From contig NZ_QLTK01000019.1 of assembly GCF_003269035.1 (NCBI RefSeq), forward strand, positions 86,342 to 150,341: a stretch of DNA of 64,000 bases. Direction: 5' to 3'. Origin of the DNA: Paraburkholderia bryophila. Its GTDB lineage: Bacteria > Pseudomonadota > Gammaproteobacteria > Burkholderiales > Burkholderiaceae. Below are positions 7,793 to 16,776 of this stretch, one piece after another; position 1 is the first letter of the stretch; every line of letters starts with the position of its first letter. The notes under the pieces were generated by a model. The model searched no databases. It was not told where the DNA came from and saw only the letters and a list, made by a program, of their open reading frames with translations. The translations under genes were made by a program, and so were the position numbers.

Positions 7793-8908
7793 TCAATTGC
7801 TCAGCAACGAACCGCTTCTAAAGGCCTTCGCCCCGGCAATCCGCGCGAACTCCAGCCCGGCCGTCGCGAAGCGCGTCAGGTGCCGCGCGTACAGCACACC
7901 GGCCACGCTGCTCTTCAACGTCACGACGCGATCGGTCAGCGGATCGACGATATCGGCGATTGCATGCCCGGCGTCGACCCAGGTGCCGACTTCGCAGCGG
8001 TACACCAGCACGCCGCTGATCGGCGCGACGATCGGCTCGGCGCCGGCCAGCGGCGTGGCGGCGAATTCGAGCGGGGGCAGCGGGGCGGCCGTCCCGTCGA
8101 TCACGCCGCGCGAGGTCAGATACTCGACGATCGCCTGCGCGTCGCGCTCGGCGTACTCGTACGACACCTCGCGCTGGCCGCGCAGTTCGATCGTGACCGA
8201 GATCGAGCCGTTTGGAATCGGGAAGCGCTCGCCGAAACGGCCGCGCAGATCCGACCAGCAGAAGCTGTGAATTTCGTCGAACGGGTTGCCCACGGAATTG
8301 AGCGCCAGCAGCGAGGCCTTCGCGTCCAGATAGCGCGCGAGCGGCTCGACTTCCGGCCACAGGTCGGGGTTCGTGTAGAGGTGCATCGCGGCTTCCCAGT
8401 CGCAATGCAGATCGAGCACGACGTCGGCGTCGTACGAGAGTTTTTGCAGCGCCAGACGTTGCGATTCGAGTTCGGTTTCCGGCTTTTGCGCGTCGAGCGC
8501 TTCACGCATGGCGGTGCGGATGGCGCTGCGATTGGCGTCGACGTCGTCGGTGAGGCGTGCCTCGATCACCGGTTGCACCAGCGCCGACAGATCGTGGAAA
8601 TTGCGGTTGAAGTTCTGTGCGGTGTTGGTTTCGAAGCGGCCCGTCAGATGGCCGAGAAAGTGCTGATTCAGGCCGATGGGGTTGGCCACCGGCACGATCA
8701 CGACTTCGCCGCGCACCTTGCCGGCGGCTTCCAGCGCGGCCAGCTTGCGGCGCAGTTCCCACGACACCAGCATGCCGGGCAACTCGTCGGCGTGCAGCGA
8801 CGACTGGATATAAATCTTCTGCCCGCCGCCGGAACCGTAATGAAAACTCGTCAGGTTACGGGCAGTGCCGAGCGTCGGGGCAATCAGCGGATGGGTTTGG
8901 GTTTGCAT
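7793..8908 (-). CDS. Succinylglutamate desuccinylase/aspartoacylase-family hydrolase
   Basis: About 371 residues. The zinc-carboxypeptidase-like fold is recognised from QSSLHADELPG (His and Glu zinc ligands in HxxE spacing), the arginine/asparagine motif NFNRNFHD and the third ligand in VVLDLHCDWEA. A C-terminal beta domain (APISGVLVYRCEVGTWVDAG) resembles a biotinyl-lipoyl-like lid. The family removes acyl groups from N-acyl amino acids or related amides. The start at 8908 (MQTQTHPLIAPT) is chosen; an ATG 30 bases upstream has no ribosome site. The exact substrate is unknown; it is monocistronic here. Confidence 0.85.
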   Translation of the reverse strand: MQTQTHPLIAPTLGTARNLTSFHYGSGGGQKIYIQSSLHADELPGMLVSWELRRKLAALEAAGKVRGEVVIVPVANPIGLNQHFLGHLTGRFETNTAQNFNRNFHDLSALVQPVIEARLTDDVDANRSAIRTAMREALDAQKPETELESQRLALQKLSYDADVVLDLHCDWEAAMHLYTNPDLWPEVEPLARYLDAKASLLALNSVGNPFDEIHSFCWSDLRGRFGERFPIPNGSISVTIELRGQREVSYEYAERDAQAIVEYLTSRGVIDGTAAPLPPLEFAATPLAGAEPIVAPISGVLVYRCEVGTWVDAGHAIADIVDPLTDRVVTLKSSVAGVLYARHLTRFATAGLEFARIAGAKAFRSGSLLSN

Positions 8909-9103
8909 GGTCTTCGGAGTCGCGGGCAAGCGAGGCATGCCGCGCTATGTCGTTGATTTCAGTGGGAAAGCAGGTTGGATGGCAATGCAAGAGCGAGGCG
9001 GAGGCGGCGCGTGCGGCGCGCCTCGACCGCACGATCTTAGCCGATCTGCCGCGCGGCGTGCGTCAACCGGGCGGTGCAATGTGGCACAAGCCGGCACAAA
9101 CGA

Positions 9104-9132
9104 AACGGGCCCCGCGTGTGGCGGAGCCCGTT
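9104..9132 (-). terminator. Probable terminator of the amino-acid-binding protein gene
   Basis: Stem AACGGGCCCCGC with GCGGAGCCCGTT (one mismatch) and a five-base loop, 44 bases past the stop of the gene at 9176. On the - strand it is followed by TTCGTTTG, only a modest T tract. Confidence 0.6.
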
Positions 9133-9175
9133 GCCTGCAAGCCGGTACGCGCGCCGCGAGGCGCGCGAAGAGGGC

Positions 9176-9958
9176 TTAGCTGCCGTACACGTCGAAGTCG
9201 AAGTACTTCTTCTCGAGCTTCTTGTACGTACCGTCCTTGATGATGTCGGCGATTGCCTTGTCGACCTTCGCCTTCAGATCGGTGTCTTCCTTGCGCATGC
9301 CGATGCCTGCGCCGTTGCCGAGGACCTTCTCGTCGACGATATCCTTGCCTGCGAACTCGTAACCGGCGCCGCGCGGCGTCTTCAGGAAGCCGATTTCAGC
9401 TTCCACGGCGTCTTGCAGCGACGCGTCCAGACGACCCGACAGCAGGTCGGCATAGACCTGATCCTGGTTCTGATACGGAACGACCTTCACGCCCTTCGGC
9501 TCCCAGTACGTCTTTGCGTAGGTTTCCTGGATCGTGCCCTGCTCGACGCCCACCGCCTTGCCCTTCAGCGAGTCAGCCGTCGGCATCACGCCCGAACCTT
9601 TCTTCGAGACGAGGCGGGTCGGCGTGTTGAACAGTTTCGACGAGAACGCGATCTGTTCGGCGCGTTGCGGCGTCATGGACATGGACGACAGCACGCCGTC
9701 GAACTTCTTCGCCTTCAGGGCCGGGATCATGCCGTCGAAGTCGTTTTCGACCCACACGCATTTGGCCTTCAGGCGCGCGCAGATTTCATTGCCGAGGTCG
9801 ATGTCGAAGCCAACGAGCTTGCCGTCCGAGCCTTTGGACTCGAACGGGGGATAGCTGGCGTCAACGCCAAAACGGATAGTCGACCAATCTTTAGCGTGTG
9901 CGCCAATCGAGACCGTTGCAAGCAGAGCAACCGTCAAAGCCGCTAGCAGTTTTTTCAC
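9176..9958 (-). CDS. Periplasmic lysine/arginine/ornithine/histidine-type ABC-transporter binding protein
   Basis: 260 residues with signal peptide MKKLLAALTVALLATVSIGA-HAKD. The SBP_bac_3 fold is evident: IRFGVDASYPPFESKGSDGK, LVGFDIDLGNEICARLKAKC (with the conserved cysteine typical of LAO/HisJ proteins), FDGVLSSMSMTPQRAEQIAF and a second lobe with GVEQGTIQETYAK. A second cysteine is absent after mature position about 50, so the usual disulphide should be checked. It binds a basic amino acid. The permease and ATPase genes are not in the neighbourhood. Confidence 0.9.
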   Translation of the reverse strand: MKKLLAALTVALLATVSIGAHAKDWSTIRFGVDASYPPFESKGSDGKLVGFDIDLGNEICARLKAKCVWVENDFDGMIPALKAKKFDGVLSSMSMTPQRAEQIAFSSKLFNTPTRLVSKKGSGVMPTADSLKGKAVGVEQGTIQETYAKTYWEPKGVKVVPYQNQDQVYADLLSGRLDASLQDAVEAEIGFLKTPRGAGYEFAGKDIVDEKVLGNGAGIGMRKEDTDLKAKVDKAIADIIKDGTYKKLEKKYFDFDVYGS

Positions 9959-10146
9959 TGTTTAACTCCTCGGTGTAGTTCAAATACGCCCGTATGCGGT
10001 TTTGCCGCGGCGGGCCGCCCGGCGCGACTCACGACCGGGCTTGGGTGGAAGCCGCCAGCCGGGGCGGCCAGCAGCGCGCGCCAAGCTTATCAGGTCAAAA
10101 ATATTGGGAAGCTAGTGAAACACCGGATGGCGAAGGAGGATAGCTT

Positions 10147-10404
10147 TTAACGCGAGAATGTGGTGGAGCTTAAAGTGCCGACCGTGCCGCACCAGAGTTC
10201 GCCTTTGCCCATCATTTCCGTCTCGCGTGCGCTCATGCCCGCGCAGGCGCCGTGCGAATCCTGCAAGTCCTGCGGGCTGGTTGAATCGCGCTGAATACGG
10301 GCGAGCGCCGCGCGGTTCATTTCGCCTTGCAGCCAATTGCCAAAACCCATTACCAAACTGGCCACGACGGCCAGCAACACCCATTCTGTTTTCTTCAAGC
10401 GCAT
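10147..10404 (-). CDS. Small single-pass membrane protein, unknown
   Basis: 85 residues. Residues 7-26 (EWVLLAVVASLVMGFGNWL) form one membrane-spanning or signal-anchor segment after a short basic N-terminus (MRLKK). The rest is polar with two cysteines (HGACAGM and LWCGTVG) that could form a disulphide in the periplasm. Amino-acid use is natural and unlike a random antisense frame, but there is no strong ribosome-binding site. I do not recognise a family. Confidence 0.5.
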   Translation of the reverse strand: MRLKKTEWVLLAVVASLVMGFGNWLQGEMNRAALARIQRDSTSPQDLQDSHGACAGMSARETEMMGKGELWCGTVGTLSSTTFSR

Positions 10405-10909
10405 TGTGATGGTCTTGTTCGACGACCCGAAAGCCGGTTCGCTTCATGCTTTGCCCACGACCATTGCCGGCGTGGGACAAGTTAACGTTATCGGCAGCCG
10501 TGCCGCACTTCTTTAAGTATTGCCCACCGCGTGCGCGGCCCGCTAATAGCATAATTTTTTGGGCATGGTTATCTTTTCGGATGGCGCTATTAAGTGAAGT
10601 TGATTACGACCTGTTACTCAGCGCGTGCGTTTCAAGCGGAGACCCGCCAAATTAAAGATTTCGCATAAATCGCCGTTAATACGGATGTGCCCGTTTGACC
10701 GGTCACGCCAGGTTGCCCGTTTTTCCCGACACCGTCGTGGCCGAAAACAAAATTGTATTGCTTTAGCGCTATCATCAATGCTCCTCGCGCTCGCTGCCGG
10801 CGGCGCAACGAGCGTATCTGTCTGAAGAAAGTCACCGAATACCACCTGCGCGGATCGCCTCCGCGGGCTGGCGTTCGTCGGCCAGGCCTTCTGCTAAACG
10901 GTGTTGTAT
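10405..10909. other. Intergenic stretch, no convincing gene
   Basis: About 500 bases, less GC-rich than the flanks, between the small membrane protein and the binding-protein/cyclase operon. Short frames exist on both strands but have no ribosome sites or recognisable products. It probably holds the promoters for both neighbours. Confidence 0.6.
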
Positions 10910-12058
10910 ATGCACGAGATGTTGATGGCAGATGACATGCGCTGTTCTAAACGAGGCTTCCCGCGCAGAAACGCGGGCGCTGCAGCTCGCGCGCAGGGTT
11001 CGTGCCGCCCGGCTATATCCGCATTTCTGACGCTTCTGATCGGCGTGGTGTTCTGCTGCGGGCTCGTATCGGTTACGCCCGCCCAGGCCGGCGAGAAAAT
11101 CCTGCGCGTGCTGGCATGGCCCGGTTATGCCGACGACGACGTGGTCAAGACGTTCGAGTCGCGCTACAAGGTCAAGGTGGAAGTCACGCTGGCCGATTCC
11201 GACGAGGCCTTGTGGACGCTGATGCACAGTCAAGACGCGCCGCCGTTCGACGTGCTCGCCGCCAACACCGCCGAAATCCAGCGCTATACGCACGCCAATC
11301 TGCTTGCGCCGCTCGATCTGGCGAGCTTGCCGAACACGAAACTGCAACTGCGGCGGTTTCAGGCGCGCACGTCGATCGAAGGGCTCACGTCGGCGGGCAA
11401 GGTGTACGCGATTCCGTTCACGTATTCGTCCATGGGCCTGATCTACGACCGCAAGCAGATCGCGGTGCCGCCGCGTTCCATGCGCGAGCTATGGAATCCG
11501 AAGTATCGTGGCAAGGTGCTCGACTTCAACAGCGCGCAGCACAACTTCTCGTTCACCGCGCTGGCGCTCGGCTACCCGCATCCGTTTCAGCTCGACGCCA
11601 CGCAGATTCACACCATCGCGCAGAAACTCGTCGATCTGCGCCGCAATCTGTTGACCTATTACACGCTTCCCGAAGAAGCGACCGCGGTTTTCATGCAGCA
11701 CAAGGTCGCGCTGATGTTCGGCAACTACGGCACCCAGCAGGTCGAAATGCTGCGCCGCGCCGGCGCGGACGTCGGCTATGTGATTCCCGATGAAGGCGCG
11801 CTCGCGTGGCTCGATTGCTGGTCGATGACGCGTTCGGCGCAGGACCCCGCGCTCGCGCTCGCGTGGATCAACTACATGCTCGAACCCGGCGTAAGCGGCT
11901 TGCTCACGCAACGTCAGGGGCTCGCCAATACGCTGAGCGCGCCGGTCGACAACAGCGACAACGCTCACATCGTGTGGATCGGACCGGTGGAGGATATCCA
12001 GCGGCGCGAGGAGCTGTGGGCTCGAATCGTGTCCGGCGACCGCTCGGAGCGCTTCTGA
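10910..12058 (+). CDS. Periplasmic polyamine-type (PotD/PotF/NspS-like) binding protein
   Basis: About 382 residues. After a basic N-terminal extension comes a signal peptide (residues about 37-62, ending PAQAGEK). The mature protein starts ILRVLAWPGYADDDVVKTFE, followed by a SBP_bac_1/8 fold: FDVLAANTAEIQRY, YAIPFTYSSMGLIYDR, and DEGALAWLDCWSMTRSAQ, the pattern of spermidine/putrescine-binding proteins. No transporter genes follow. Instead its stop overlaps the start of a membrane diguanylate cyclase (TGATG), so it probably works as a ligand sensor as NspS does for MbaA in Vibrio. The start is uncertain: GTG 10901 and ATGs at 10919 and 10937 are also possible, none with a good ribosome site. 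Confidence 0.82.
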   Translation: MHEMLMADDMRCSKRGFPRRNAGAAARAQGSCRPAISAFLTLLIGVVFCCGLVSVTPAQAGEKILRVLAWPGYADDDVVKTFESRYKVKVEVTLADSDEALWTLMHSQDAPPFDVLAANTAEIQRYTHANLLAPLDLASLPNTKLQLRRFQARTSIEGLTSAGKVYAIPFTYSSMGLIYDRKQIAVPPRSMRELWNPKYRGKVLDFNSAQHNFSFTALALGYPHPFQLDATQIHTIAQKLVDLRRNLLTYYTLPEEATAVFMQHKVALMFGNYGTQQVEMLRRAGADVGYVIPDEGALAWLDCWSMTRSAQDPALALAWINYMLEPGVSGLLTQRQGLANTLSAPVDNSDNAHIVWIGPVEDIQRREELWARIVSGDRSERF

Positions 12059-13881
12059 TGATACGGCCCGGCCTGACCGTCAAGTTGTCGGTGCTGCTCG
12101 CGTGTATCGGCGTGCTCGCGTCCGGCGCGACCGGCTATTACGCGTATCGCGCCAATCGCACGATGCTGGTGAACGAAGCGGGCCACAGTCTGCTGACTTC
12201 CACGGAACTGCTCGGGCAGCGCTTCTCCAACTCGATCGACGACGTCGGCGCCGACGCCCAGGTGCTCGCGAGCTTGCCGTCCGCGGCGGACGTCGCGCAA
12301 ACCGACGACGGCCTCGGCAGGAACGCGGCTCGCGAACAGTTGGCGCAGGTGTATTCGAGCTTCATGATCCACCACCCCGAGTACCTGCAGATCCGTTTGA
12401 TCGCGCGGCAGCACTACGGGCTCGAACTGATCCGCTTCGATCGCGACGGCGACGGCCTCGTGCGCGTGCAGGGCAACAGCCTGCAGGAAAAAGGCCAGTT
12501 CGCGTATGTGTTCGAGACGCTGGCGTTTTCGCCGGGCCGTATTTATACGTCGCCGATCTCGGTCAATCACGAGTACGGCGCGCATGGCGCGGAAGGCAAA
12601 CCGACCTTGCGGCTCGGCACGCCGGTGGCGAACGCGGGCGGCGAGGTGGTGGGCGTCGTCGTGATCGACGTCGACCTGGCCGGTTTGCTCAAGCGCTTGC
12701 AAAGCGATTTGCCGAGCGACTATCAGGTCTATCTCACCAACGAATGGGGCGACTTCCTGGTCCATCCCGACCCGTCGAAAACCTTCGGCTTCGACCGCGG
12801 CCGGCGTGTGCTGATCCAGGACAGCTTCTCCGTCACCAAACCGCTCTTCGAGCAGTCGCAAAGCGAAATCCTCGTCAACGGCCTCGTGAAGCCCAGGCAG
12901 GCCGCCGGTCAGGTGCTCGCCTTCGTGCGGCGGCCGTTCGGCGATTCCGCGGGCAACCGCTTTATCGTGCTCGGACTCGCCAAGCCGCTGGAGGACGTGT
13001 TGTCCGGCGCGAATCTGCTCGGCGATCGCATCGTTCGTATGGTGCTGGTGTTCAGCGTGCTGGCGCTGGGTCTTGCCGTACTGTTCGCGCGCGCGCTGAC
13101 CAAGCCGCTGCATCTGCTCGCGCATGCGGCCACGCATCTGTTCGCCGAACATGCCATGGAAACGCTGCCGCTCAAACGGACCGACGAAATCGGCGTGCTG
13201 GCGCGCTGCTTCGATCGTTTGCGCCGCGAAATCAAATCGCAGATGGACGTGCTGCACGCCAAGCAACGCGAGCTCGTGCATCTGGCCACGCACGACGGCC
13301 TCACCGGCTTGCCGAACCGCATGCTGTTCATGCAGAAGCTCGAAAGCGCGATCGACGAAGCCACGCGGCGTCAGGAGGGCCTGGCGGTGCTGTTCGTCGA
13401 CCTCGACCGCTTCAAGCAGATCAACGACCAGTTCGGCCATTCGATTGGCGACAAGGTGCTGGCCGCGGTGGCGCGTCGGCTGAAACAGGTGCTCTGTTCC
13501 GCCGACGTGGTGGCACGACTCGGCGGCGACGAGTTCATCGTGCTGATCGAGGGGCCGCGTTCCGCGGAGGCGGCGCCCGCGATCGCGTCGCGCATCATGG
13601 ACACGCTGAACGAAACCCTCGTGATGGACGGGCAAAGCATGAACGTGGGCGCGAGCATCGGCATCAGCCAGTTCCCGGACGACAGCGGCACGGCCGAAGA
13701 ACTGCTGCTGAACGCCGACGCCGCCATGTATGCGGCTAAATCCGGCGGACGGTGTGCGTATTTGCTGTACCACGATCTGCTCGAGATACGCCGGCGCGAA
13801 CAGCGTGCCCATCAGGAAGAGGCGCAGGCGAGAGCCGCTCAGGGAGCGACGGCCGGCCGCGAGGCCGAACCGATGGCCTGA
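12058..13881 (+). CDS. Membrane diguanylate cyclase with periplasmic Cache-like sensor, HAMP and GGDEF
   Basis: 607 residues. A first membrane segment at about 8-28 is followed by a periplasmic region of roughly 290 residues whose second half (FAYVFETLAFSPGRIYTSPI, GGEVVGVVVIDVDLAGLLKR) is dCache-like. A second membrane segment lies at about 325-345, then a HAMP segment (KPLHLLAHAATHLFAEHAME) and a GGDEF domain. The active-site motif GGDEF is intact at 489-493 (RLGGDEF), so c-di-GMP synthesis is expected. The inhibitory I-site, normally RxxD five residues before, reads CSAD (480-483), so product inhibition is probably lost. There is no EAL domain. It is translationally coupled to the binding protein upstream. 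Confidence 0.92.
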   Translation: MIRPGLTVKLSVLLACIGVLASGATGYYAYRANRTMLVNEAGHSLLTSTELLGQRFSNSIDDVGADAQVLASLPSAADVAQTDDGLGRNAAREQLAQVYSSFMIHHPEYLQIRLIARQHYGLELIRFDRDGDGLVRVQGNSLQEKGQFAYVFETLAFSPGRIYTSPISVNHEYGAHGAEGKPTLRLGTPVANAGGEVVGVVVIDVDLAGLLKRLQSDLPSDYQVYLTNEWGDFLVHPDPSKTFGFDRGRRVLIQDSFSVTKPLFEQSQSEILVNGLVKPRQAAGQVLAFVRRPFGDSAGNRFIVLGLAKPLEDVLSGANLLGDRIVRMVLVFSVLALGLAVLFARALTKPLHLLAHAATHLFAEHAMETLPLKRTDEIGVLARCFDRLRREIKSQMDVLHAKQRELVHLATHDGLTGLPNRMLFMQKLESAIDEATRRQEGLAVLFVDLDRFKQINDQFGHSIGDKVLAAVARRLKQVLCSADVVARLGGDEFIVLIEGPRSAEAAPAIASRIMDTLNETLVMDGQSMNVGASIGISQFPDDSGTAEELLLNADAAMYAAKSGGRCAYLLYHDLLEIRRREQRAHQEEAQARAAQGATAGREAEPMA

Positions 13882-14068
13882 GCGGGCCCGTTGTGGCGTC
13901 TTCGCCGGAGTCTGGATTGCGCGTCGCGCTGCCGCTTTATCCGCGTCCTCCTTGCGCGCCGCTAACGAACGCCTTGCACGCGGCTTCACGTCGATCGCGT
14001 CGCTCCGTCTTCCTCGCTTCGACCCGCGCCAAACGGCGTTTTAATCAGACAAATACCCGCTAAAAACG

Positions 14069-14086
14069 CGAGGCAAGTTTGCCTCG
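14069..14086. promoter_or_regulatory. Perfect 8-bp-arm hairpin/palindrome
   Basis: CGAGGCAA-GT-TTGCCTCG lies between the cyclase gene and the lipoprotein gene. It has no T run, so an operator or mRNA-end hairpin is as likely as a terminator. Confidence 0.4.
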
Positions 14087-14237
14087 ATGGTCGCTTCAGC
14101 GAGCGCGCCAGCAATCGTTTGCGCCGATCCTGAGGCAAGTCTTTTTCATTTCACTGGAAGCGTTTTCGCCGTCTCAACTTTTGCCGCGGGCTTGCCGACA
14201 ACGTCGTTATGGCAACAGGATTGACTGGAGATTTTCC

Positions 14238-14603
14238 GTGAAGCGACAGGTTTGTTTCTTGATGGCGGCACTGGCGCTTGCCGGTTGCGCGCAGATGCCG
14301 CCGTCGACTGCGGCGCATACGGATAAGGCGCCGAACGAAGTGATCAGCTTCGACATTCCGCCGGACGCACTCGGCGCACGCGATCCGCAACTCACCGCCG
14401 TGCTGGCTAAAGCCGGTGCGCTGGCCGCCGCGCAACCTCAGCCGACGGTCGTGCTCGTCACCGCGTTAGGCCAGGACTTCGCCTATCTGAATCAGGCAGT
14501 CTGGAAAGGCGTGCCGGCACAACACACGGCGCGGGTGAACTTCGAGAACCGGACCGCCGGCTTGGGGCAGCCGTATAGCGTATCGATCAGGACGGTTCAA
14601 TGA
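14238..14603 (+). CDS. Small lipoprotein, unknown
   Basis: 121 residues starting at GTG 14238, with GGAG seven bases before. A short signal peptide ends in the lipobox LAGC (MAALALAGCAQMPP), so the mature protein should be lipid-anchored at the cysteine. The rest has IPPDALGARDPQLTAVLAKA, PTVVLVTALGQDFAYLNQAV and SVSIRTVQ. No family recognised. The stop overlaps the next start by four bases (ATGA), so the three genes 14238-15504 look like one unit with a lytic transglycosylase at the end. Confidence 0.75.
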   Translation: MKRQVCFLMAALALAGCAQMPPSTAAHTDKAPNEVISFDIPPDALGARDPQLTAVLAKAGALAAAQPQPTVVLVTALGQDFAYLNQAVWKGVPAQHTARVNFENRTAGLGQPYSVSIRTVQ

Positions 14604-14959
14604 ACGCGCACCTGATGATCGCTCGCGGCGCATTTCTGAGCCTGGCCACCTTGCTGGTCGCACCGGCGTTCGCGGGTCAGCCGGGTGCGGATTTGCAGTC
14701 CGCCGCCGCGTTTCCGCCGGCGGCGGACAAGGTCTATCCACCGTTGCCGTCGCTCGCCATGCTGCCGCCGCCGAGTGCGACCGACGACGATGCCGCGCCG
14801 CTCAAACCGGCCCTGCATCGCAAGAAATCACGCGCGCCCGCGCAGACCCAGGAGCGCCGCATGCCGCCGGCTCCGGTGGTGCGGCTGATCGTGTCCGACG
14901 CGTCGCACGCTTATCTCGACGGCGTGCAGCGCCAGATCGAGCTGGCCATGAACAAGTAA
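14600..14959 (+). CDS. Exported proline-rich protein, unknown
   Basis: 119 residues with a signal peptide ending APAFAGQ. The middle is rich in proline (KVYPPLPSLAMLPPP, MPPAPVV) with a basic linker HRKKSRAP, and the end is a short amphipathic segment (LDGVQRQIELAMNK). It starts inside the stop of the lipoprotein gene, so the two are translationally coupled. No family recognised. The character fits a periplasmic accessory component of an envelope-spanning apparatus, which is a guess from context. Confidence 0.65.
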   Translation: MNAHLMIARGAFLSLATLLVAPAFAGQPGADLQSAAAFPPAADKVYPPLPSLAMLPPPSATDDDAAPLKPALHRKKSRAPAQTQERRMPPAPVVRLIVSDASHAYLDGVQRQIELAMNK

Positions 14960-15057
14960 CGCAGCGCCCGGCACGACCCACCACGCACGCAGGATCGGTC
15001 GGCGTGGTTGTCGTGCCGCTTTCACCTCTTTATCGCTATCGAGCGAAAGGATGAAGC

Positions 15058-15504
15058 ATGTCCTTGAAAATCTTCTTTGCCGCGTTCGCCTGCTGGATGG
15101 CGTGCGGTACAGCGCAAGCGGCCGACGACTGCTTCAACGAAGCCGCGGCCTATCAAGGGGTCAACCCGTGGGTGCTGCGTGCGCTCGCGTGGTACGAATC
15201 GAAGGGTGACCCGAGCGCGATCCGGCGCAACGCCAATGGCTCGATCGACGTCGGCCAGCTGCAGATCAATTCGATTCATTTCGGCGATCTCGCCCGCGAA
15301 GGCGTGCCGCATCGCGCGCTGATCGATCCGTGCGTGAACGTGTACGTCGCCGCGTGGCTTCTGAAACAGAAGATGGTCAAGCACGGCAACACGTGGCGCG
15401 CGATCGGCGCCTACCACTCGGAAACGCCGCGAGAGCGGGACGCCTACGCGCGCGGCATCCAGAAGGTGTTGGTGGCGTGGGGGCAATTGCAGTCGGATCG
15501 CTAG
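15058..15504 (+). CDS. Lytic transglycosylase, IagB/VirB1-like
   Basis: 148 residues. Signal peptide MSLKIFFAAFACWMACGTAQ-A, then a single SLT domain: DDCFNEAAAYQGVNPWVLRA, the catalytic glutamate in LAWYESKGDPSA, NANGSIDVGQLQINSIHF (GLMQIN-type motif) and AIGAYHSETPRERDAYARGI. Such small enzymes cut peptidoglycan locally to let secretion systems or pili through the wall. No secretion-system structural genes are seen in this window. It starts after GAAAGG at the end of the three-gene exported set. Confidence 0.88.
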   Translation: MSLKIFFAAFACWMACGTAQAADDCFNEAAAYQGVNPWVLRALAWYESKGDPSAIRRNANGSIDVGQLQINSIHFGDLAREGVPHRALIDPCVNVYVAAWLLKQKMVKHGNTWRAIGAYHSETPRERDAYARGIQKVLVAWGQLQSDR

Positions 15505-15545
15505 ACCGTTTCCTCCCACGCCCGGGCTCGAACGTCAGCTCACGC

Positions 15546-16679
15546 TTAGACGATCCGTGCGCCGCCGCGATACGTGGCGCGCGGTACCGGCAGCGTGTCG
15601 AGCATCGTCACGCGCACGAAGTCGGCGCGCAGGCCGGCCGCGATCGAGCCGCGATCATGCAAGCCGGCCGTGCGCGCCGGTTCGGCGGAGACTGTCGCCA
15701 TGGCGCGCGGCAGTGTCCAGTCCGCTTTCGCGACCAGTTCGAACACGGCGGTCAGCAAACTCGACGGCACGTAATCCGACGACAGGATATCGAGCAGATT
15801 CGCCTCGGCCAGTTCGAGCGCCGATACGTTGCCCGAATGCGAACCGCCGCGCACGATATTCGGTGCGCCCATGATGGTCGAAATGCCATGCGCGCGCGCG
15901 GCCTCGGCGGCCACGCGCGTGGTCGGAAATTCGGCCAGCACGATCCCTTCCGCGCGAGCCTGTTCGACGTGTTCGACCAGCGTGTCGTCGTGGCTCGCCA
16001 CCGGAATGCCGAGCCGGTTGCAACGTTCGACGATCTCGCGGCGGTGCGTGTCGGCGTAACGCGCCTGCTCGATCGACAATTCGGTCAGCGCGGTCGCGAC
16101 ATGTTCGTCGCTCAGTTTGCCGTTACGCTCCTGGAAGCGACGCCATTGCTCGCGATCGTGCCACTGGCGTTGACCGGGCGTATGGTCCATCACCGAAGCA
16201 AGCCGCAGCAGCGGATGCGCGCACAACGAATCGAACAGTTCCACCACGTCGGCGGTGGCGATTTCGCAGCGCAGATGCAGAAAGTGTTCGGCGCGCAGCA
16301 GGTTGCGTTCGGACAGGCGCGTGAGCGATTCGGCGCACTGCGTTTGCACGTCGCGGCCGCGCAGCCCGACGTTCGAGCGCGAACCGATGGCGAGCGCATC
16401 GAATACCGTCGTGATGCCGGCGGCAGCCACCTGCGCGTCGTGAATCACGAAGGCGGCGTCGGTATTCCACTGCACGCCGGGACGCGGCGCGAGATGTTTC
16501 TCGAGATTGTCCGTGTGCAATTCGATCAGGCCGGGCAATAGATAGTCGCCGTTCCAATCTTCCGCGTCGCGCGCCGAGGTCGTGCCCCGCTCGAGGCTGC
16601 GAATCACGCCGTCTTCGACGTGTACCACGCCGGTGAATACTTCATCTCGCGTCACGATGCGAGCGTTCCTGATCAACAT
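15546..16679 (-). CDS. phnM: Alpha-D-ribose 1-methylphosphonate 5-triphosphate diphosphatase
   Basis: 377 residues, amidohydrolase superfamily. It removes pyrophosphate from ribose 1-phosphonate 5-triphosphate to give the C-P lyase substrate. Visible features are LLPGLIELHTDNLEKHLAPR with the HxD/N metal motif, FDALAIGSRSNVG, ASHDDTLVEHVEQA, GAPNIVRGGSHSGNVSALEL and SSDYVPSSLL near the end. It is last in the phnGHIJKLM operon, 97 bases after phnL. The length matches the family. Confidence 0.95.
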   Translation of the reverse strand: MLIRNARIVTRDEVFTGVVHVEDGVIRSLERGTTSARDAEDWNGDYLLPGLIELHTDNLEKHLAPRPGVQWNTDAAFVIHDAQVAAAGITTVFDALAIGSRSNVGLRGRDVQTQCAESLTRLSERNLLRAEHFLHLRCEIATADVVELFDSLCAHPLLRLASVMDHTPGQRQWHDREQWRRFQERNGKLSDEHVATALTELSIEQARYADTHRREIVERCNRLGIPVASHDDTLVEHVEQARAEGIVLAEFPTTRVAAEAARAHGISTIMGAPNIVRGGSHSGNVSALELAEANLLDILSSDYVPSSLLTAVFELVAKADWTLPRAMATVSAEPARTAGLHDRGSIAAGLRADFVRVTMLDTLPVPRATYRGGARIV

Positions 16680-16776
16680 CGACTTGCTCCGTAGTCAGTC
16701 GGACTGGATGGGTGGGACTGGATGGTTGGTTCAGTGTAAAGCCGTTTCCTGTTTCGCCGGGCACGGATCGATCCGC

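Noticed and set aside
10600..10850. Short frames on the - strand in the gap before the binding-protein gene
   Set aside because: No ribosome site, no family resemblance and overlapping alternatives in two frames.
11965..13989. Very long open frame (674 codons) on the - strand opposite the diguanylate cyclase
   Set aside because: It mirrors the GC3-rich real gene, has no recognisable domain and is rich in R, H, A and Q as such antisense frames are. The + strand gene has intact motifs.
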